IMG/VR virus record: IMGVR_UViG_3300008952_000003
Coordinates: 124,001 to 188,000 of that record
DNA from: a virus
Reading direction: 5' to 3' (one strand)
Length of the DNA stretch: 64,000 bases
Shown here: one piece after another, positions 32,807 through 41,887 of the stretch
How the letters are laid out: each line of letters begins with the position of its first letter
Position numbering within the stretch: the first letter of the stretch is position 1
The notes under the pieces: model-generated
What the model was told of the DNA's origin: nothing
The model's database searches: none
The model's input: only the letters and a program-made list of their open reading frames with translations
Translations under genes and position numbers: made by a program

Positions 32807-35459
32807 ATTTGTTGAGTTGTTTATGTTGCTAGCCTTGGTGCTAAGCTCGGCCTGTAGCGAATATGAAATAGAGGTAATAGAGACAGAGGTTATCCCTGGT
32901 CCGCCACATTTCACAGACCCGCCAGATGGCAAGTGGTTACCCCCTCAGAAGGATTTTGAAATCCCAGATGGGCCCCTGGAGCTTGGAGACCCACTGCTCC
33001 CCGATATTGACCTGAGCTTCATTCAGTATGATTTTGGCACACACGAGTTATCGGACCCCCCAGTCTCAATCGGTCTTGAAATTAGGAACCTCGGGGACTA
33101 TCCCTTGCGGATAGGCAGTATCGATCAGACATCTATTTCAAAATCTTTCACTCTTTCATCGCTATTGAATAATGAGATACAACCTGGCGCCATGGAGGTT
33201 CTCGACATCACATATGATGGAGAAAAGCATGGCCCCGACGGTGATATGATAAAGATAGAATCAAACGATCCAGATGAGCCCTCCGTGGTTGTCCTGGTCG
33301 CAGCTAACGGTGCAACTCCTATTTTAGAGATTGATCCATTAGCGTTTGATTTTGGCCCAGTAGACCCCCTCAATTCTCCCGTCACGACATTCATAGACTT
33401 GACAAATGTCGGCGACGGCGTTTTGGAAATATCAAAGATAGAGGAGTTAAAGTCAAATTTGGACATCAGTATCACTTCCTATCCATCCACTAAACTATCC
33501 CCAGGCCAAGCCACATCCATGCAGGTGTCATATTATCCTATCGACTCTGGAAAGGATATTGAAAAGATAAAAATTACAAGCAATGATCCGAACGATCCTG
33601 TTCAAAAAATCACACTCAAAGGCGAATCAGCCGACCCAGATATCGATGCCCCCTCTCAGGTAGATTTTGGAACCCTGGAGTTGTCGAACTCCCTGGTAAA
33701 GACGGTCGATATTAAAAATGTCGGAGCAGGGATACTTCGTGTCACCGGAATTTCTTTTCCGCAAAGTACCGCAGCCTTCTCCATTATAAAGGGTTTTTCT
33801 GGTGATATCCTCCCAGGAAATTCCGAACCGATAGAGGTTCAATACTCACCAGATGATTATCTTTCTGATGCGTCCAGTTTGCAGATCTCTTCCAATGACC
33901 CGGCGACACCAGCGCATTCGATATCTCTGATTGGGTCTGTAGGCGTACCGGAAATAGAAATTGACCCATTCAGTATCGATTTTGGCAATGTAAACGTCTA
34001 TGGGGTTCCCCCGACAGAGAAAATTAAAATATCCAATGTCGGAACTGGAAATTTATCACTGGCACCAGTGTCGCTGAAGGGTGGCCTCCCATTTTCGTGG
34101 ACGCTAATAAGCAATTCTCTAGCCCCTGGAATGTCTGTTGACTTGGAGGTGACGTATAGTCCATCATCTTATTCTCCGTCCTCGGACGAATTGTTGATAG
34201 GCTCCAATGACCCCACCCAACCTCTAACAACTGTCCCTTTGATCGGCTGGGGCTCTGCTCCACAGTTGGAGATATATCCAGACCCGTATGATTTTGGATC
34301 CTCATATCTTGAGTGTGGCATTGAGAAAGTCATAGATTTAAAGAACGTGGGTGATGCAGACTTAGAGATCTCAAAGGTAGAATACTTCACGTCGTTCCCT
34401 AGCCACTTTACTATTGATTATGATTACGCAGCAAACGGCCAGTTTCCATGGGTTGTCTCTCCTGGGTCATTCTATTCTGTGTATATTGAGTATCTACCAA
34501 TGGCTGCAGCAACGACCGATTCTTCTTTCGTAAAAGTTCACTCCAACGATCCCCAGAATCCACAAATGCTCTCTTATCAATATGGGGTGGGAGATTATTA
34601 TTCTTCTGTGATGGACACCTACACCCAGGACACAGTTATGATGTCTGATATTCTATTTATAATAGATAATTCCTGTTCTATGTCAACGTGGCAGACACAT
34701 GTGGCTACAAATTTTGATTCTTTTATAACTGTGTTTAAAAATTCTGGAGTTGATTATCATATAGCCATCATAACTACTGATGATCCCTCTTTCACAGGGC
34801 CCATCATCGACAACTCCACGATTGATCCGATCGCAGAGTTTAAAACCCAGGCACAAGTGGGGACATATGGCTCCGGTCACGAGCGCGGCCTCGATATGGC
34901 TTATGGCGCCTTACAACCCGGAGGTGACGCCGCACCCGGCTCTTCTTTCGAACGCACCGATGCGAAGATGTCGCTTATCTTTGTTTCCGATGAGCCGGAT
35001 TACTCTTATGAACTTTCCACGCCCCTTGATTATTCATCCTATTTTACAGGAGTAAAGCTCAACTCTTCGAAGATCGTGTCCCATGCTGTGAGTGGGGACT
35101 GTCCAAGCGGCTGCTCGATGCCCTATACTTCTTCGACTGGGTACACGTACAATAAATATGCATCCTGTAATTACGATTATATTGATGTTGTCAGTGATAT
35201 GGGGGGCACACAACTATCATTGTGTGATACAGACTGGGGCCTGAAGATGGAGACGTTGGCAAAAGACTCCATCATTAAATCCTCTTTTGAATTATCGGAT
35301 ATCCCTATTGCGACCACTATTGAGGTATTGGTCGACGGCTCACTCACGGGAAACTGGACATACGACCCGCTCATCAACAGCGTCATATTTGATCCAGGAA
35401 GTATTCCAGTTGCAGGAAGCATCATTGATATTAGTTACAATATTTTAGGAGGTTGTTGA
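32796..35459 (+). CDS. Large lipoprotein with Hydin-type repeats and a VWA domain
   Basis: About 887 residues. A lipoprotein signal ends in LVLSSAC. Five choice-of-anchor/ASPM-SPD-2-Hydin repeats of about 100 residues follow, each with DFG, 'IKNVG', 'LxPG' and 'SNDPxxP'. Then comes a VWA domain (DILFIIDNSCSMSTW, a MIDAS DxSxS variant) and a C-terminal beta module (IEVLVDGSLTGNWTYDPLINSVIF) shared with the protein at 37451. Such architecture is known from predatory and myxobacterial surface proteins. It would sit on the host envelope or in the virion as adhesin. ATG codons around 32793-32799 are alternatives; the longer frame begins at 32766. Confidence 0.8.
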   Translation: MRNRFVELFMLLALVLSSACSEYEIEVIETEVIPGPPHFTDPPDGKWLPPQKDFEIPDGPLELGDPLLPDIDLSFIQYDFGTHELSDPPVSIGLEIRNLGDYPLRIGSIDQTSISKSFTLSSLLNNEIQPGAMEVLDITYDGEKHGPDGDMIKIESNDPDEPSVVVLVAANGATPILEIDPLAFDFGPVDPLNSPVTTFIDLTNVGDGVLEISKIEELKSNLDISITSYPSTKLSPGQATSMQVSYYPIDSGKDIEKIKITSNDPNDPVQKITLKGESADPDIDAPSQVDFGTLELSNSLVKTVDIKNVGAGILRVTGISFPQSTAAFSIIKGFSGDILPGNSEPIEVQYSPDDYLSDASSLQISSNDPATPAHSISLIGSVGVPEIEIDPFSIDFGNVNVYGVPPTEKIKISNVGTGNLSLAPVSLKGGLPFSWTLISNSLAPGMSVDLEVTYSPSSYSPSSDELLIGSNDPTQPLTTVPLIGWGSAPQLEIYPDPYDFGSSYLECGIEKVIDLKNVGDADLEISKVEYFTSFPSHFTIDYDYAANGQFPWVVSPGSFYSVYIEYLPMAAATTDSSFVKVHSNDPQNPQMLSYQYGVGDYYSSVMDTYTQDTVMMSDILFIIDNSCSMSTWQTHVATNFDSFITVFKNSGVDYHIAIITTDDPSFTGPIIDNSTIDPIAEFKTQAQVGTYGSGHERGLDMAYGALQPGGDAAPGSSFERTDAKMSLIFVSDEPDYSYELSTPLDYSSYFTGVKLNSSKIVSHAVSGDCPSGCSMPYTSSTGYTYNKYASCNYDYIDVVSDMGGTQLSLCDTDWGLKMETLAKDSIIKSSFELSDIPIATTIEVLVDGSLTGNWTYDPLINSVIFDPGSIPVAGSIIDISYNILGGC

Positions 35460-35461
35460 TA

Positions 35462-35797
35462 ATGGAGAAAATAGAAAAACCATGGGGATTTGAAATAATC
35501 TGGGCCAAGACTGATAGTTATGTTGGAAAATTGCTACACATAACTTCCGGCTCACGACTGTCCAGGCAGTACCATGTCGAGAAGGAAGAGACGATTTACG
35601 TTTTGACGGGAGTTTTGTATAATTACGATAGAGACGGAAACGTCCAAAGAATACTTCCAGGGGAATCGTTTCACGTTCGCCCACGACAAATTCATAGATT
35701 CGCCGCAATGGAAGAATCGAACGTAGAGTTGATTGAGGTCAGCACGAATCATCTCGATGATGTGGTCCGACTCGCCGATGATTACAAGAGGGTCTAG
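35462..35797 (+). CDS. Cupin-fold protein (mannose-6-phosphate isomerase/type II-like)
   Basis: About 111 residues. EKPWGFEIIWAKTDSYVGKLLHITSGSRLSRQYHVEKEETIYVLTG with the QYHxxKxE metal-binding motif and GESFHVRPRQIHRFAA form a single cupin domain like the C-terminal half of GDP-mannose pyrophosphorylase/PMI. AGGAGG at 35447 favours ATG 35462. With the phosphomannomutase at 38781 it hints at mannose or GDP-mannose chemistry. Confidence 0.78.
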   Translation: MEKIEKPWGFEIIWAKTDSYVGKLLHITSGSRLSRQYHVEKEETIYVLTGVLYNYDRDGNVQRILPGESFHVRPRQIHRFAAMEESNVELIEVSTNHLDDVVRLADDYKRV

Positions 35798-36144
35798 TGA
35801 CCTATAAGCTTCTGTTTGCGTGTCTATTGATCCTAATGGGTCACACAGTATCTTGGTATGCGACATACTCACAATTCATATGGGATTGGTGCAAGAATAA
35901 TGTGATTTTGCTGCCATTGATTTTCTCAATTCCAACAGGGTACTTGTTCACTTATGGTATGAGGTTCGCAGTCCAGGAGATGGGCGAAGCCTGGGGCCCC
36001 CGACTTCTTGGATTCGGCATATCCTATCTGGTGTTTCCGATGTTAACTTATTATTATTTTAATGAAAGCATGTTCACACCGAAAACCCTATTATGTATAT
36101 TGTTGTCGCTTGTCATTGTGGCAATTCAGGTATTTTGGCGCTAA
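35797..36144 (+). CDS. Four-helix membrane protein
   Basis: 115 residues with four hydrophobic helices (LLFACLLILMGHTVSWY, VILLPLIFSIPTGYLF, LLGFGISYLVFPMLTYYYF, LLCILLSLVIVAIQVF). GTG start overlapping the cupin stop. Small multi-helix transporter or anti-restriction-like inner-membrane protein; identity unknown. Confidence 0.7.
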   Translation: MTYKLLFACLLILMGHTVSWYATYSQFIWDWCKNNVILLPLIFSIPTGYLFTYGMRFAVQEMGEAWGPRLLGFGISYLVFPMLTYYYFNESMFTPKTLLCILLSLVIVAIQVFWR

Positions 36145-36147
36145 AAT

Positions 36148-36158
36148 AAACTATTTAT
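36148..36158 (+). promoter_or_regulatory. Candidate late-promoter motif AAACTATTTAT
   Basis: Lies 16 bases before ATG 36175, with AGGAG in between. Same core as at 25013, 59357, 61642 and 62540. The short leader makes a promoter role less sure here. Confidence 0.3.
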
Positions 36159-36174
36159 TGATTAGGAGACTAAC

Positions 36175-36531
36175 ATGGCTTTAATTGATGACGTAATAAA
36201 TGAAAATTTACAGAGACTAAGAGAAGAAAAATACAGATTAAGGACTTTTCAGGTGGTGATGGACCTTAAGATCGATTCCGAATATGGAGTCGAGGAAACC
36301 CTGCAGGCCATCCGAGCAATCCGGGGCGTCACCGTCGTAACTGCGATCGATTCAACGTACCAGAAGCAGCAATCCGAATATATAAGCACAGTAAGGGTGA
36401 AATTTCACCCAGCCAGAGAAACAATGACTCCGATAAAATATGTCAATACGGAATTACTCCCATCCATTAGGGATCGCTCCATTCCAGGTGTATCTCTTGT
36501 CCGCGTCGGCTCCCCATCCCAGATTGGCTAA
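36175..36531 (+). CDS. Hypothetical protein with ferredoxin-like pattern
   Basis: 118 residues. RTFQVVMDLKIDS..GVEETLQAIRAIRGVTVVTAIDST and a later strand (YISTVRVKFHP) give a beta-alpha-beta pattern similar to ACT or ferredoxin-like domains. Function unknown. Followed by 108 bases without a gene. Confidence 0.7.
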   Translation: MALIDDVINENLQRLREEKYRLRTFQVVMDLKIDSEYGVEETLQAIRAIRGVTVVTAIDSTYQKQQSEYISTVRVKFHPARETMTPIKYVNTELLPSIRDRSIPGVSLVRVGSPSQIG

Positions 36532-36639
36532 TCTCATAAATATTGTCAAAAAAATAGTAAAACATAAGAAATAGATCTTCTTTTATATTTTATCTTCATA
36601 GTTATCTATGAGGGTGAGAACCCGCGGGGGGGAATATGT

Positions 36640-37461
36640 ATGATTATCGGAAGGTGGCTTTCTAAGGTAGTAGTAGCATCATTAATGGGGATTATTCTAG
36701 TTTTTACTGGATGTCAACCATGGCAAGCTTGGGAAGTTGACTTGTCTGATCACGGAACGAACCTGGGGTCGGTATACGCTTCCAATAGCAATTTTACTGA
36801 TTATCTATATCATGATATTGCGCGCTACGAATATGAGACATATGTTCATCGCCTCTCTCGCAACGCCGCTGTCAGGGTTCAGATAGAATATCCCTTTGGA
36901 ACCATACAGGGAACTGGAACCTATTTTAAGTGGAAGGGTCACACAATGGTTGTTACTGCTGCTCACTTATTCGCCTTCGGAGGAGCCTATGCAATGTCAT
37001 CCGAGGCCCTCGTAACAACTCCGAGCGAGCGGGTACTCGGAAGATTGGTTTACGTTGACAACTATGTCGACATCGCTGTTTTTGCAGTGCCTACCCTGGA
37101 CTCTCGCCGGCCAGCAAGATTTAACCGTGCAACAGACTTCCCAATAGGGGAAGACGTGGTATATTCAGGGTTTCCTGGCGCCAATAGCTTGTTGACTTTT
37201 GAGGGCACTCTTACTGGCGACGGCTTTGATACTGACATCGCGATGCAATCTTTTGCATGGGGAGGGTCATCGGGTTCTGGCGTTTTTAATGCAAGGGGAG
37301 AGTTCGTCGGCGTGCTGGTATCCATAATGGTGGGCCCAGGCTTTCAGGGTCCACAACTTGTCGGTTCCGTCGTCTACATAGCTCCATCAACTTTGATTGA
37401 TTCTGCACTACTTAGGCACAGGCTCGACAAACTATCGAGGATGAAGAATAATGGCTTTTAA
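36640..37461 (+). CDS. Trypsin-like serine protease lipoprotein
   Basis: 273 residues. The lipobox is LVFTGC (Cys25). The catalytic triad is visible as VVTAAHLF (His), VDIAVFAV (Asp) and GGSSGSGVF (Ser), in the S1 order of a DegP/trypsin-like fold. It would act on the periplasmic face, perhaps degrading receptors or processing the neighbouring VWA lipoproteins. The preceding bases include a run of G (36624-36632) before GGAATATGTATG. Overlaps the next gene by 11 bases. Confidence 0.82.
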   Translation: MIIGRWLSKVVVASLMGIILVFTGCQPWQAWEVDLSDHGTNLGSVYASNSNFTDYLYHDIARYEYETYVHRLSRNAAVRVQIEYPFGTIQGTGTYFKWKGHTMVVTAAHLFAFGGAYAMSSEALVTTPSERVLGRLVYVDNYVDIAVFAVPTLDSRRPARFNRATDFPIGEDVVYSGFPGANSLLTFEGTLTGDGFDTDIAMQSFAWGGSSGSGVFNARGEFVGVLVSIMVGPGFQGPQLVGSVVYIAPSTLIDSALLRHRLDKLSRMKNNGF

Positions 37462-38413
37462 TAAGCTTTCGTTGATCATCTTTTTCTTTTTGGCGCTCAT
37501 ATCCTGCACTACAAATTTGGACTACACTCTTGGAACTTCGACAGTTCCAGATGAATTAGAGACTGATATTTGGGTCGATTCTTTCGTTCAGGTTGGATCA
37601 TATGAGAACATAGATATCCTTTGGGTTATTGACAGATCGTGTTCCATGAATGATAACGACACGGAGTTATTATCAGGAATAGAATCTATGATGAATCTTC
37701 TCTCTTCGGATGTAAACTGGAGACTAAAGATAATTACAGCAGGAGATTGGGGAATTCCTCAATCAAATTCGTTCCCGCTAACACAGGGCGCAACTTATAA
37801 GGATGCCTTGTCCATGTTAAGCACATTGCCAGACGACGGAGGTGAGGCTGGTTTCGCTGCGCTCTATGATTATATTATGTACGATTCCTACGCGCAAACA
37901 TGGCTTCGTTCCGACGCCGCTCTGTTGGTGGTATTCGTGTCAGACGAAGAAGAACAAAGCAGTATGCTCGTGAGCGAGTTTACTTCTTGGTACGAAGATC
38001 TCAGAGATAGTGTGTATGTATCGTCTATAGTGAACGTAGACCCGGCAGAATCAGTATGTTCTTATGTTCCTCACGGCTCAAATATTGGCTACCGATATGT
38101 CGAGGCGACTGATTACTTCAATGGAAATGTGATAGATATATGTTCACAGGATTGGTCTTCGGGTGTAGCAGAGGCTACCTCGCGAATAGAGCCACATGAA
38201 TTTTATACTCTCAGTCATTTTCCCTACGAGGATACTATAGTGGTATTTCAAAATGGCTCTCCATTTAATGCATGGTATTATGAACCGCTAGATAATACGG
38301 TATATTTTGATGAAACTCCAGCCGAAGGAGTACTGATGGAAATAGGATATTCGATTAAAGAGTATGCCACATCGGATACAGAATCTGTTGGCTTGGTAGC
38401 CCCAAATAAATAA
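37451..38413 (+). CDS. Lipoprotein with VWA domain
   Basis: 320 residues. The signal ends in ALISC. NIDILWVIDRSCSMNDND opens the VWA domain with a MIDAS-like DxSCS, and VVFVSDEEEQSS is the following strand. The C-terminal module (VVFQNGSPFNAWYYEPLDNTVYFDE) is homologous to that of the 32796 lipoprotein, but Hydin repeats are absent. The pair probably arose by duplication. A promoter follows at 38424. Confidence 0.8.
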   Translation: MAFNKLSLIIFFFLALISCTTNLDYTLGTSTVPDELETDIWVDSFVQVGSYENIDILWVIDRSCSMNDNDTELLSGIESMMNLLSSDVNWRLKIITAGDWGIPQSNSFPLTQGATYKDALSMLSTLPDDGGEAGFAALYDYIMYDSYAQTWLRSDAALLVVFVSDEEEQSSMLVSEFTSWYEDLRDSVYVSSIVNVDPAESVCSYVPHGSNIGYRYVEATDYFNGNVIDICSQDWSSGVAEATSRIEPHEFYTLSHFPYEDTIVVFQNGSPFNAWYYEPLDNTVYFDETPAEGVLMEIGYSIKEYATSDTESVGLVAPNK

Positions 38414-38423
38414 GATAAAATGC

Positions 38424-38452
38424 TTGACATTCCCATAATAAGTTGCTATAAT
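38424..38452 (+). promoter_or_regulatory. Promoter for the phosphomannomutase unit
   Basis: TTGACA 38424-38429, 17-base spacer, TATAAT 38447-38452. Confidence 0.8.
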
Positions 38453-38490
38453 GTATAAGTAAACTAATTACTTTTAGTTGGGGGTGTGTT

Positions 38491-38778
38491 GTGATTAAAC
38501 GGTGGTTATACTATATTTTGAGGTTGTTTGGGCTAGCCCCAATTTCCGAATCAAGAAGATTAGTAAGCGAGATAATAAGACTTGAGGCGCGAAATGACGA
38601 ATTGGGCGTGCTTGCGCTAGCGCTTGAGGATGAGAATAAGTCATTGTGGCTGATGTTGGATGAGAATAAGCAGTCTTCAAAATTGGACAGACAAACTGTT
38701 GATGACTTTATTGAGGAGGTGAGGGAAACCCTCATGGAAGAGATGCTTAAAGATTTTGATCCCGTTGGGGAGGCATAG
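38491..38778 (+). CDS. Small coiled-coil protein with N-terminal hydrophobic helix
   Basis: 95 residues, GTG start with GGGGGTG upstream. The first 20 residues (KRWLYYILRLFGLAPI) are amphipathic or membrane-associated, then a long acidic coiled coil. Unknown. Confidence 0.6.
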   Translation: MIKRWLYYILRLFGLAPISESRRLVSEIIRLEARNDELGVLALALEDENKSLWLMLDENKQSSKLDRQTVDDFIEEVRETLMEEMLKDFDPVGEA

Positions 38779-38780
38779 CG

Positions 38781-39506
38781 ATGTCAAGCTTGTTTCTTTT
38801 TGACGTCGACGGAACACTCACTCTCCCTCGAAAAAGAATGTCTACCCGGTTTGCAGAACTATTTGATTCTCTCGTAGATAGAGAGAGGGTATACTTGGTA
38901 TCAGGAAGCGACATTGGTAAAATTAGAGAACAAGTCCCGCATAGTATTTTGGAAAGATGTGCTGGAATATTCGCTAGCTCCGCTAATGAATATTGGATCG
39001 GATCGATGCTGCAGCACGAGAACGTTTACGTCCCCTCCAATGCGGTACTTCACCTTTTGAACGCTGCCATCGAGCAATCGGACTATGAAACGAAAACAGG
39101 AAAACACATAGAGCATCGACCCGGAATGATAAACTTTAGCATCGTAGGTCGAAACGCCACCGATGAGCAGAGAAAGGAGTACAATAGTTGGGACAAGAAA
39201 ACACAAGAGAGAAAAAGGTTGTCTGAACAACTGCTAAACAAACATCCCGAATTGGATGTAAAAGTCGGGGGAGAAATATCGATTGATATATACCCGATGG
39301 GCTTGGATAAATCACAAGCCGTCCAATATTTGCGAGAAGAATACGGCAACTGTCAGATCGTATTTTTTGGAGACAGAACGGATGAAGATGGGAACGATTA
39401 CAGTGTTGTTCGAGAAATGTCACCGACAGATATCGTTCATGCTGTTGAGAGTTGTGAAGATACTTATCAAATTTTAAAAAACTACTTAGGTTATGAAGAT
39501 GAATAA
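38781..39506 (+). CDS. Eukaryotic-type phosphomannomutase (HAD family)
   Basis: 241 residues matching alpha-PMM1/2-type enzymes. LFLFDVDGTL gives the nucleophile Asp8 and acid Asp10; VYLVSGSDIGKIREQ, GMINFSIVGRNATDEQRKEYNSWDKK (the cap-domain substrate signature), GGEISIDIYPMGLDKSQ and FFGDRTDEDGNDY follow in PMM order. It interconverts mannose-6-P and mannose-1-P. This fold is typical of eukaryotes and rare in bacteria, so its presence in a phage is notable. Bacterial PMM/PGM enzymes are unrelated. Confidence 0.88.
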   Translation: MSSLFLFDVDGTLTLPRKRMSTRFAELFDSLVDRERVYLVSGSDIGKIREQVPHSILERCAGIFASSANEYWIGSMLQHENVYVPSNAVLHLLNAAIEQSDYETKTGKHIEHRPGMINFSIVGRNATDEQRKEYNSWDKKTQERKRLSEQLLNKHPELDVKVGGEISIDIYPMGLDKSQAVQYLREEYGNCQIVFFGDRTDEDGNDYSVVREMSPTDIVHAVESCEDTYQILKNYLGYEDE

Positions 39507-39852
39507 TGAAGATAATGAGCAGGATGAAGATAATAAGCTTTCGATCGAGGAAGTGGAGGCCGAAGATCTCAAGCCAAAGCCAAGACCAAAGCTAGCTCCT
39601 CGCGGAATCGAAACATTTACAGTGTGTCGTCAGCACGACGAAACTGGAGTTTCGGGAGAGGGTGTGATAATAGAGGGTGTCGTTCTTGGGACGGGCCAAT
39701 GTATTGTTCACTGGCTTTATCCCCCACCAAGGGGTGGTATCGCTATCTTCGATTCGATGACAGACTTTATCAAAGTCCACATAGAACCACACCCAGGAAA
39801 TAAAACAATTATTACCTACCAAGAAGGGGAACAAGAGGTTTATGGTGACTAA
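39493..39852 (+). CDS. Hypothetical protein
   Basis: 119 residues; the acidic first 30 are followed by RGIETFTVCRQHDETGVSGEGVIIEGVVLGTGQCIVHWLYPPPRGGIAIF, a beta-rich domain. Similar proteins occur in T4-like marine phages by my recollection; function unknown. The start overlaps the PMM end; ATG 39499 is an alternative. Confidence 0.65.
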   Translation: MKMNNEDNEQDEDNKLSIEEVEAEDLKPKPRPKLAPRGIETFTVCRQHDETGVSGEGVIIEGVVLGTGQCIVHWLYPPPRGGIAIFDSMTDFIKVHIEPHPGNKTIITYQEGEQEVYGD

Positions 39853-39872
39853 TTACAGCAGGAGAGAAAACT

Positions 39873-40205
39873 ATGAAAATCACAAAATCAAGACTTATTG
39901 AGATGATCAAGGAAGAGGCAGCGTCATACGACGACGCGACCCACGTTGAAGAGGGAATTCTTGATCTCTTCAAGCAAAAATCTGCAGAAGCTCCGGCAAA
40001 GGGTGAGCCCGAACTTAAGGATCTTATAGTAAAGGCTATACGCCAGAGTCATGGGGAATCCATGGGTGCGATCGAGAGGATGACTCACAAATTCAACGAA
40101 AGAATCGCAGCAATCGAAAAAGAACTTAAGATTCGAACCCCTGCAGCGCCAGAAGTCTCCCCGACAGTCACCCAAACCGCCCCTGGACTTAAAAAAGATG
40201 ACTAA
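39873..40205 (+). CDS. KITK-tagged protein
   Basis: 110 residues. MKITKSRLIEMIKEEA is the N-terminal tag found also at 59393 and 61674. A helical body and a Pro/Ala/Thr-rich tail follow. The tag is likely a sorting or scaffold-binding signal for virion packaging (inference). AGGAG precedes the ATG; the end overlaps the next gene by eight bases. Confidence 0.65.
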   Translation: MKITKSRLIEMIKEEAASYDDATHVEEGILDLFKQKSAEAPAKGEPELKDLIVKAIRQSHGESMGAIERMTHKFNERIAAIEKELKIRTPAAPEVSPTVTQTAPGLKKDD

Positions 40206-41100
40206 AGAGTGGAACGAATACCTTGAAATCCTGTCAGAGATGAAGACTACGAAACACGTGCAAAATACTTACAGGAAGCTCGGTGATGATTTCATGAAAG
40301 CCATGTTGGGTGGGGAGCAGCCAAATACGGCCCCATACACTCGACCACGCCCCCCAAGAGGAAAATCGGGCCTTGGACCACTCGAAGAGGATGTACCGCT
40401 CGTTCCAGAGATTAAAGAAGACTTAAATCGAGATATTTGGGATGAGAATGATAAACTCAAGCCAGAGATTGCCAAAAAGCTATTGAAGATTGCACGAGAT
40501 TTTTATGAAGGATTAGATTTAGTAGCCCCAATCTTGGATATCACCATAACCGGGTCCATTGCAAACTATAACTGGACTGAAAAATCAGATATAGACTTGC
40601 ACATCCTCATAGATTACGCAGCAGTGAATGAGGATACGGAATTGGTTAAGAAGTTTTTGTCCCAGGCAAAAACAAATTGGAACAAGAATCATGAGATAAT
40701 GATTAAGGACCATGAAGTCGAGACTTATGTCCAAGATAATAACGAACCCCATCATTCGACCGGAGTATACTCTGTTTTGGGCGACGACTGGATTATCAAG
40801 CCAGAGCCAGCAGAATTTCAAGTTAGTGAAGACGATATCAAAAAGAAGAATAAATACTTTGTTGATGTTATAGACTCAATAGAGAAGATAAAAGAGGAAG
40901 GAAAATACGAAGAGGCATACGGAGATTCAGATAGGCTCACAGATAAACTTAGGAATTATCGCCAATCGGGCCTTGAGACTGGTGGCGAATTTTCTGTTGA
41001 GAATTTGGTTTTTAAAAGCTTGAGAAATTCTGATTATCTTGGAAAATTATATGACCTCAAGAGAGCCGCCTATGATGCCATCATGTCAGTGAGTCAATAA
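40198..41100 (+). CDS. Nucleotidyltransferase-domain protein
   Basis: 300 residues. ITGSIANYNWTEKSDIDLHILID (residues 120-142) is the pol-beta nucleotidyltransferase core: GS helix turn, then DxD metal ligands. VETYVQDNNE may hold the third acid. N-terminal and C-terminal parts are helical. It may adenylylate or nucleotidylate a protein or RNA; a MNT-toxin-like or CCA-like role cannot be told apart here. Confidence 0.72.
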   Translation: MTKEWNEYLEILSEMKTTKHVQNTYRKLGDDFMKAMLGGEQPNTAPYTRPRPPRGKSGLGPLEEDVPLVPEIKEDLNRDIWDENDKLKPEIAKKLLKIARDFYEGLDLVAPILDITITGSIANYNWTEKSDIDLHILIDYAAVNEDTELVKKFLSQAKTNWNKNHEIMIKDHEVETYVQDNNEPHHSTGVYSVLGDDWIIKPEPAEFQVSEDDIKKKNKYFVDVIDSIEKIKEEGKYEEAYGDSDRLTDKLRNYRQSGLETGGEFSVENLVFKSLRNSDYLGKLYDLKRAAYDAIMSVSQ

Positions 41101-41117
41101 CAAGGAATCCACAATGA

Positions 41118-41423
41118 ATGAGTCGCTTATCTTTTGAGCTTGGAGACATAGTGAGATGGCGCCCCCTGTTTATGGTAGCCGGCAAGGCATTAGAAGAATT
41201 TTATGGCATGGTTATAAAGGACACAGAGACACTGCGCGGCGGTAAATATTCCTATGGATCATCTGAATCTTCGACTGGCGATATAAATATGACCTATATA
41301 GAGCCGATGTCTGCTGTGACGGTCTTTTCGTTCAAGGATCAAAAAGTGGTAGTCTTATACCAAAATCCAGATGACATCCCCTTGAGTATAGAGAAAGTTT
41401 GTTTTAATAATAAAAACTCTTGA
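41118..41423 (+). CDS. Small hypothetical protein, SH3-like pattern
   Basis: 101 residues. FELGDIVRWRP then FYGMVIKDTE recall the 'PGDIV ... IV' pattern of the 44-54 kb paralogues and could be the founder outside the array. Its 3' end carries the next promoter (41420). Confidence 0.55.
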   Translation: MSRLSFELGDIVRWRPLFMVAGKALEEFYGMVIKDTETLRGGKYSYGSSESSTGDINMTYIEPMSAVTVFSFKDQKVVVLYQNPDDIPLSIEKVCFNNKNS

Positions 41424-41448
41424 CAAACTGCCTTTATTGATATATAAT
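41420..41448 (+). promoter_or_regulatory. Promoter
   Basis: TTGACA 41420-41425, 17-base spacer, TATAAT 41443-41448; drives 41471 onward. Confidence 0.8.
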
Positions 41449-41470
41449 GTAGGTAGGATATGGAGAGAAC

Positions 41471-41887
41471 ATGTCAAAACTTGAACTTGATTTTGAACCC
41501 ACCGAGCTAGAAATAGAGCACTGTATAGAGATGTTGGTCCCCAAGTTACAGAGGAAAGTCAACGACCACTACGATGCGATTTACAAAAGAGGCACCCATT
41601 CCGCGATAGTTGGGAAGTCATATCTTTCAGAATCGAAGCCTCCACTTTTAACAAAAAAGAAAGGAAGAGTTTACTGGAAATTGATTCTGGAAAATAGAAA
41701 TGATTTTGGAGGATCCTCCAGCACAGTGTATGGATTTGTGCGAAGAGCAGACGGCGCAGTCTTTAGGGCCGCAGACTGGAAGAAGCCAGAGACCAGAACC
41801 AAAAGAGCGATTCGGGGATATGTGACAGATGAATTCCCAGAAGATTATTTTACTGCCTATGGCGTGGTATATGATATGGAATCCTGA
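41471..41887 (+). CDS. Conserved phage hypothetical protein
   Basis: 138 residues. The C-terminal STVYGFVRRADGAVFRAADWKKPETRTKRAIRGYV is a pattern I have seen in several phage proteins of unknown role (small, single domain, cytosolic). ATGA overlap with the next small gene. Confidence 0.65.
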   Translation: MSKLELDFEPTELEIEHCIEMLVPKLQRKVNDHYDAIYKRGTHSAIVGKSYLSESKPPLLTKKKGRVYWKLILENRNDFGGSSSTVYGFVRRADGAVFRAADWKKPETRTKRAIRGYVTDEFPEDYFTAYGVVYDMES

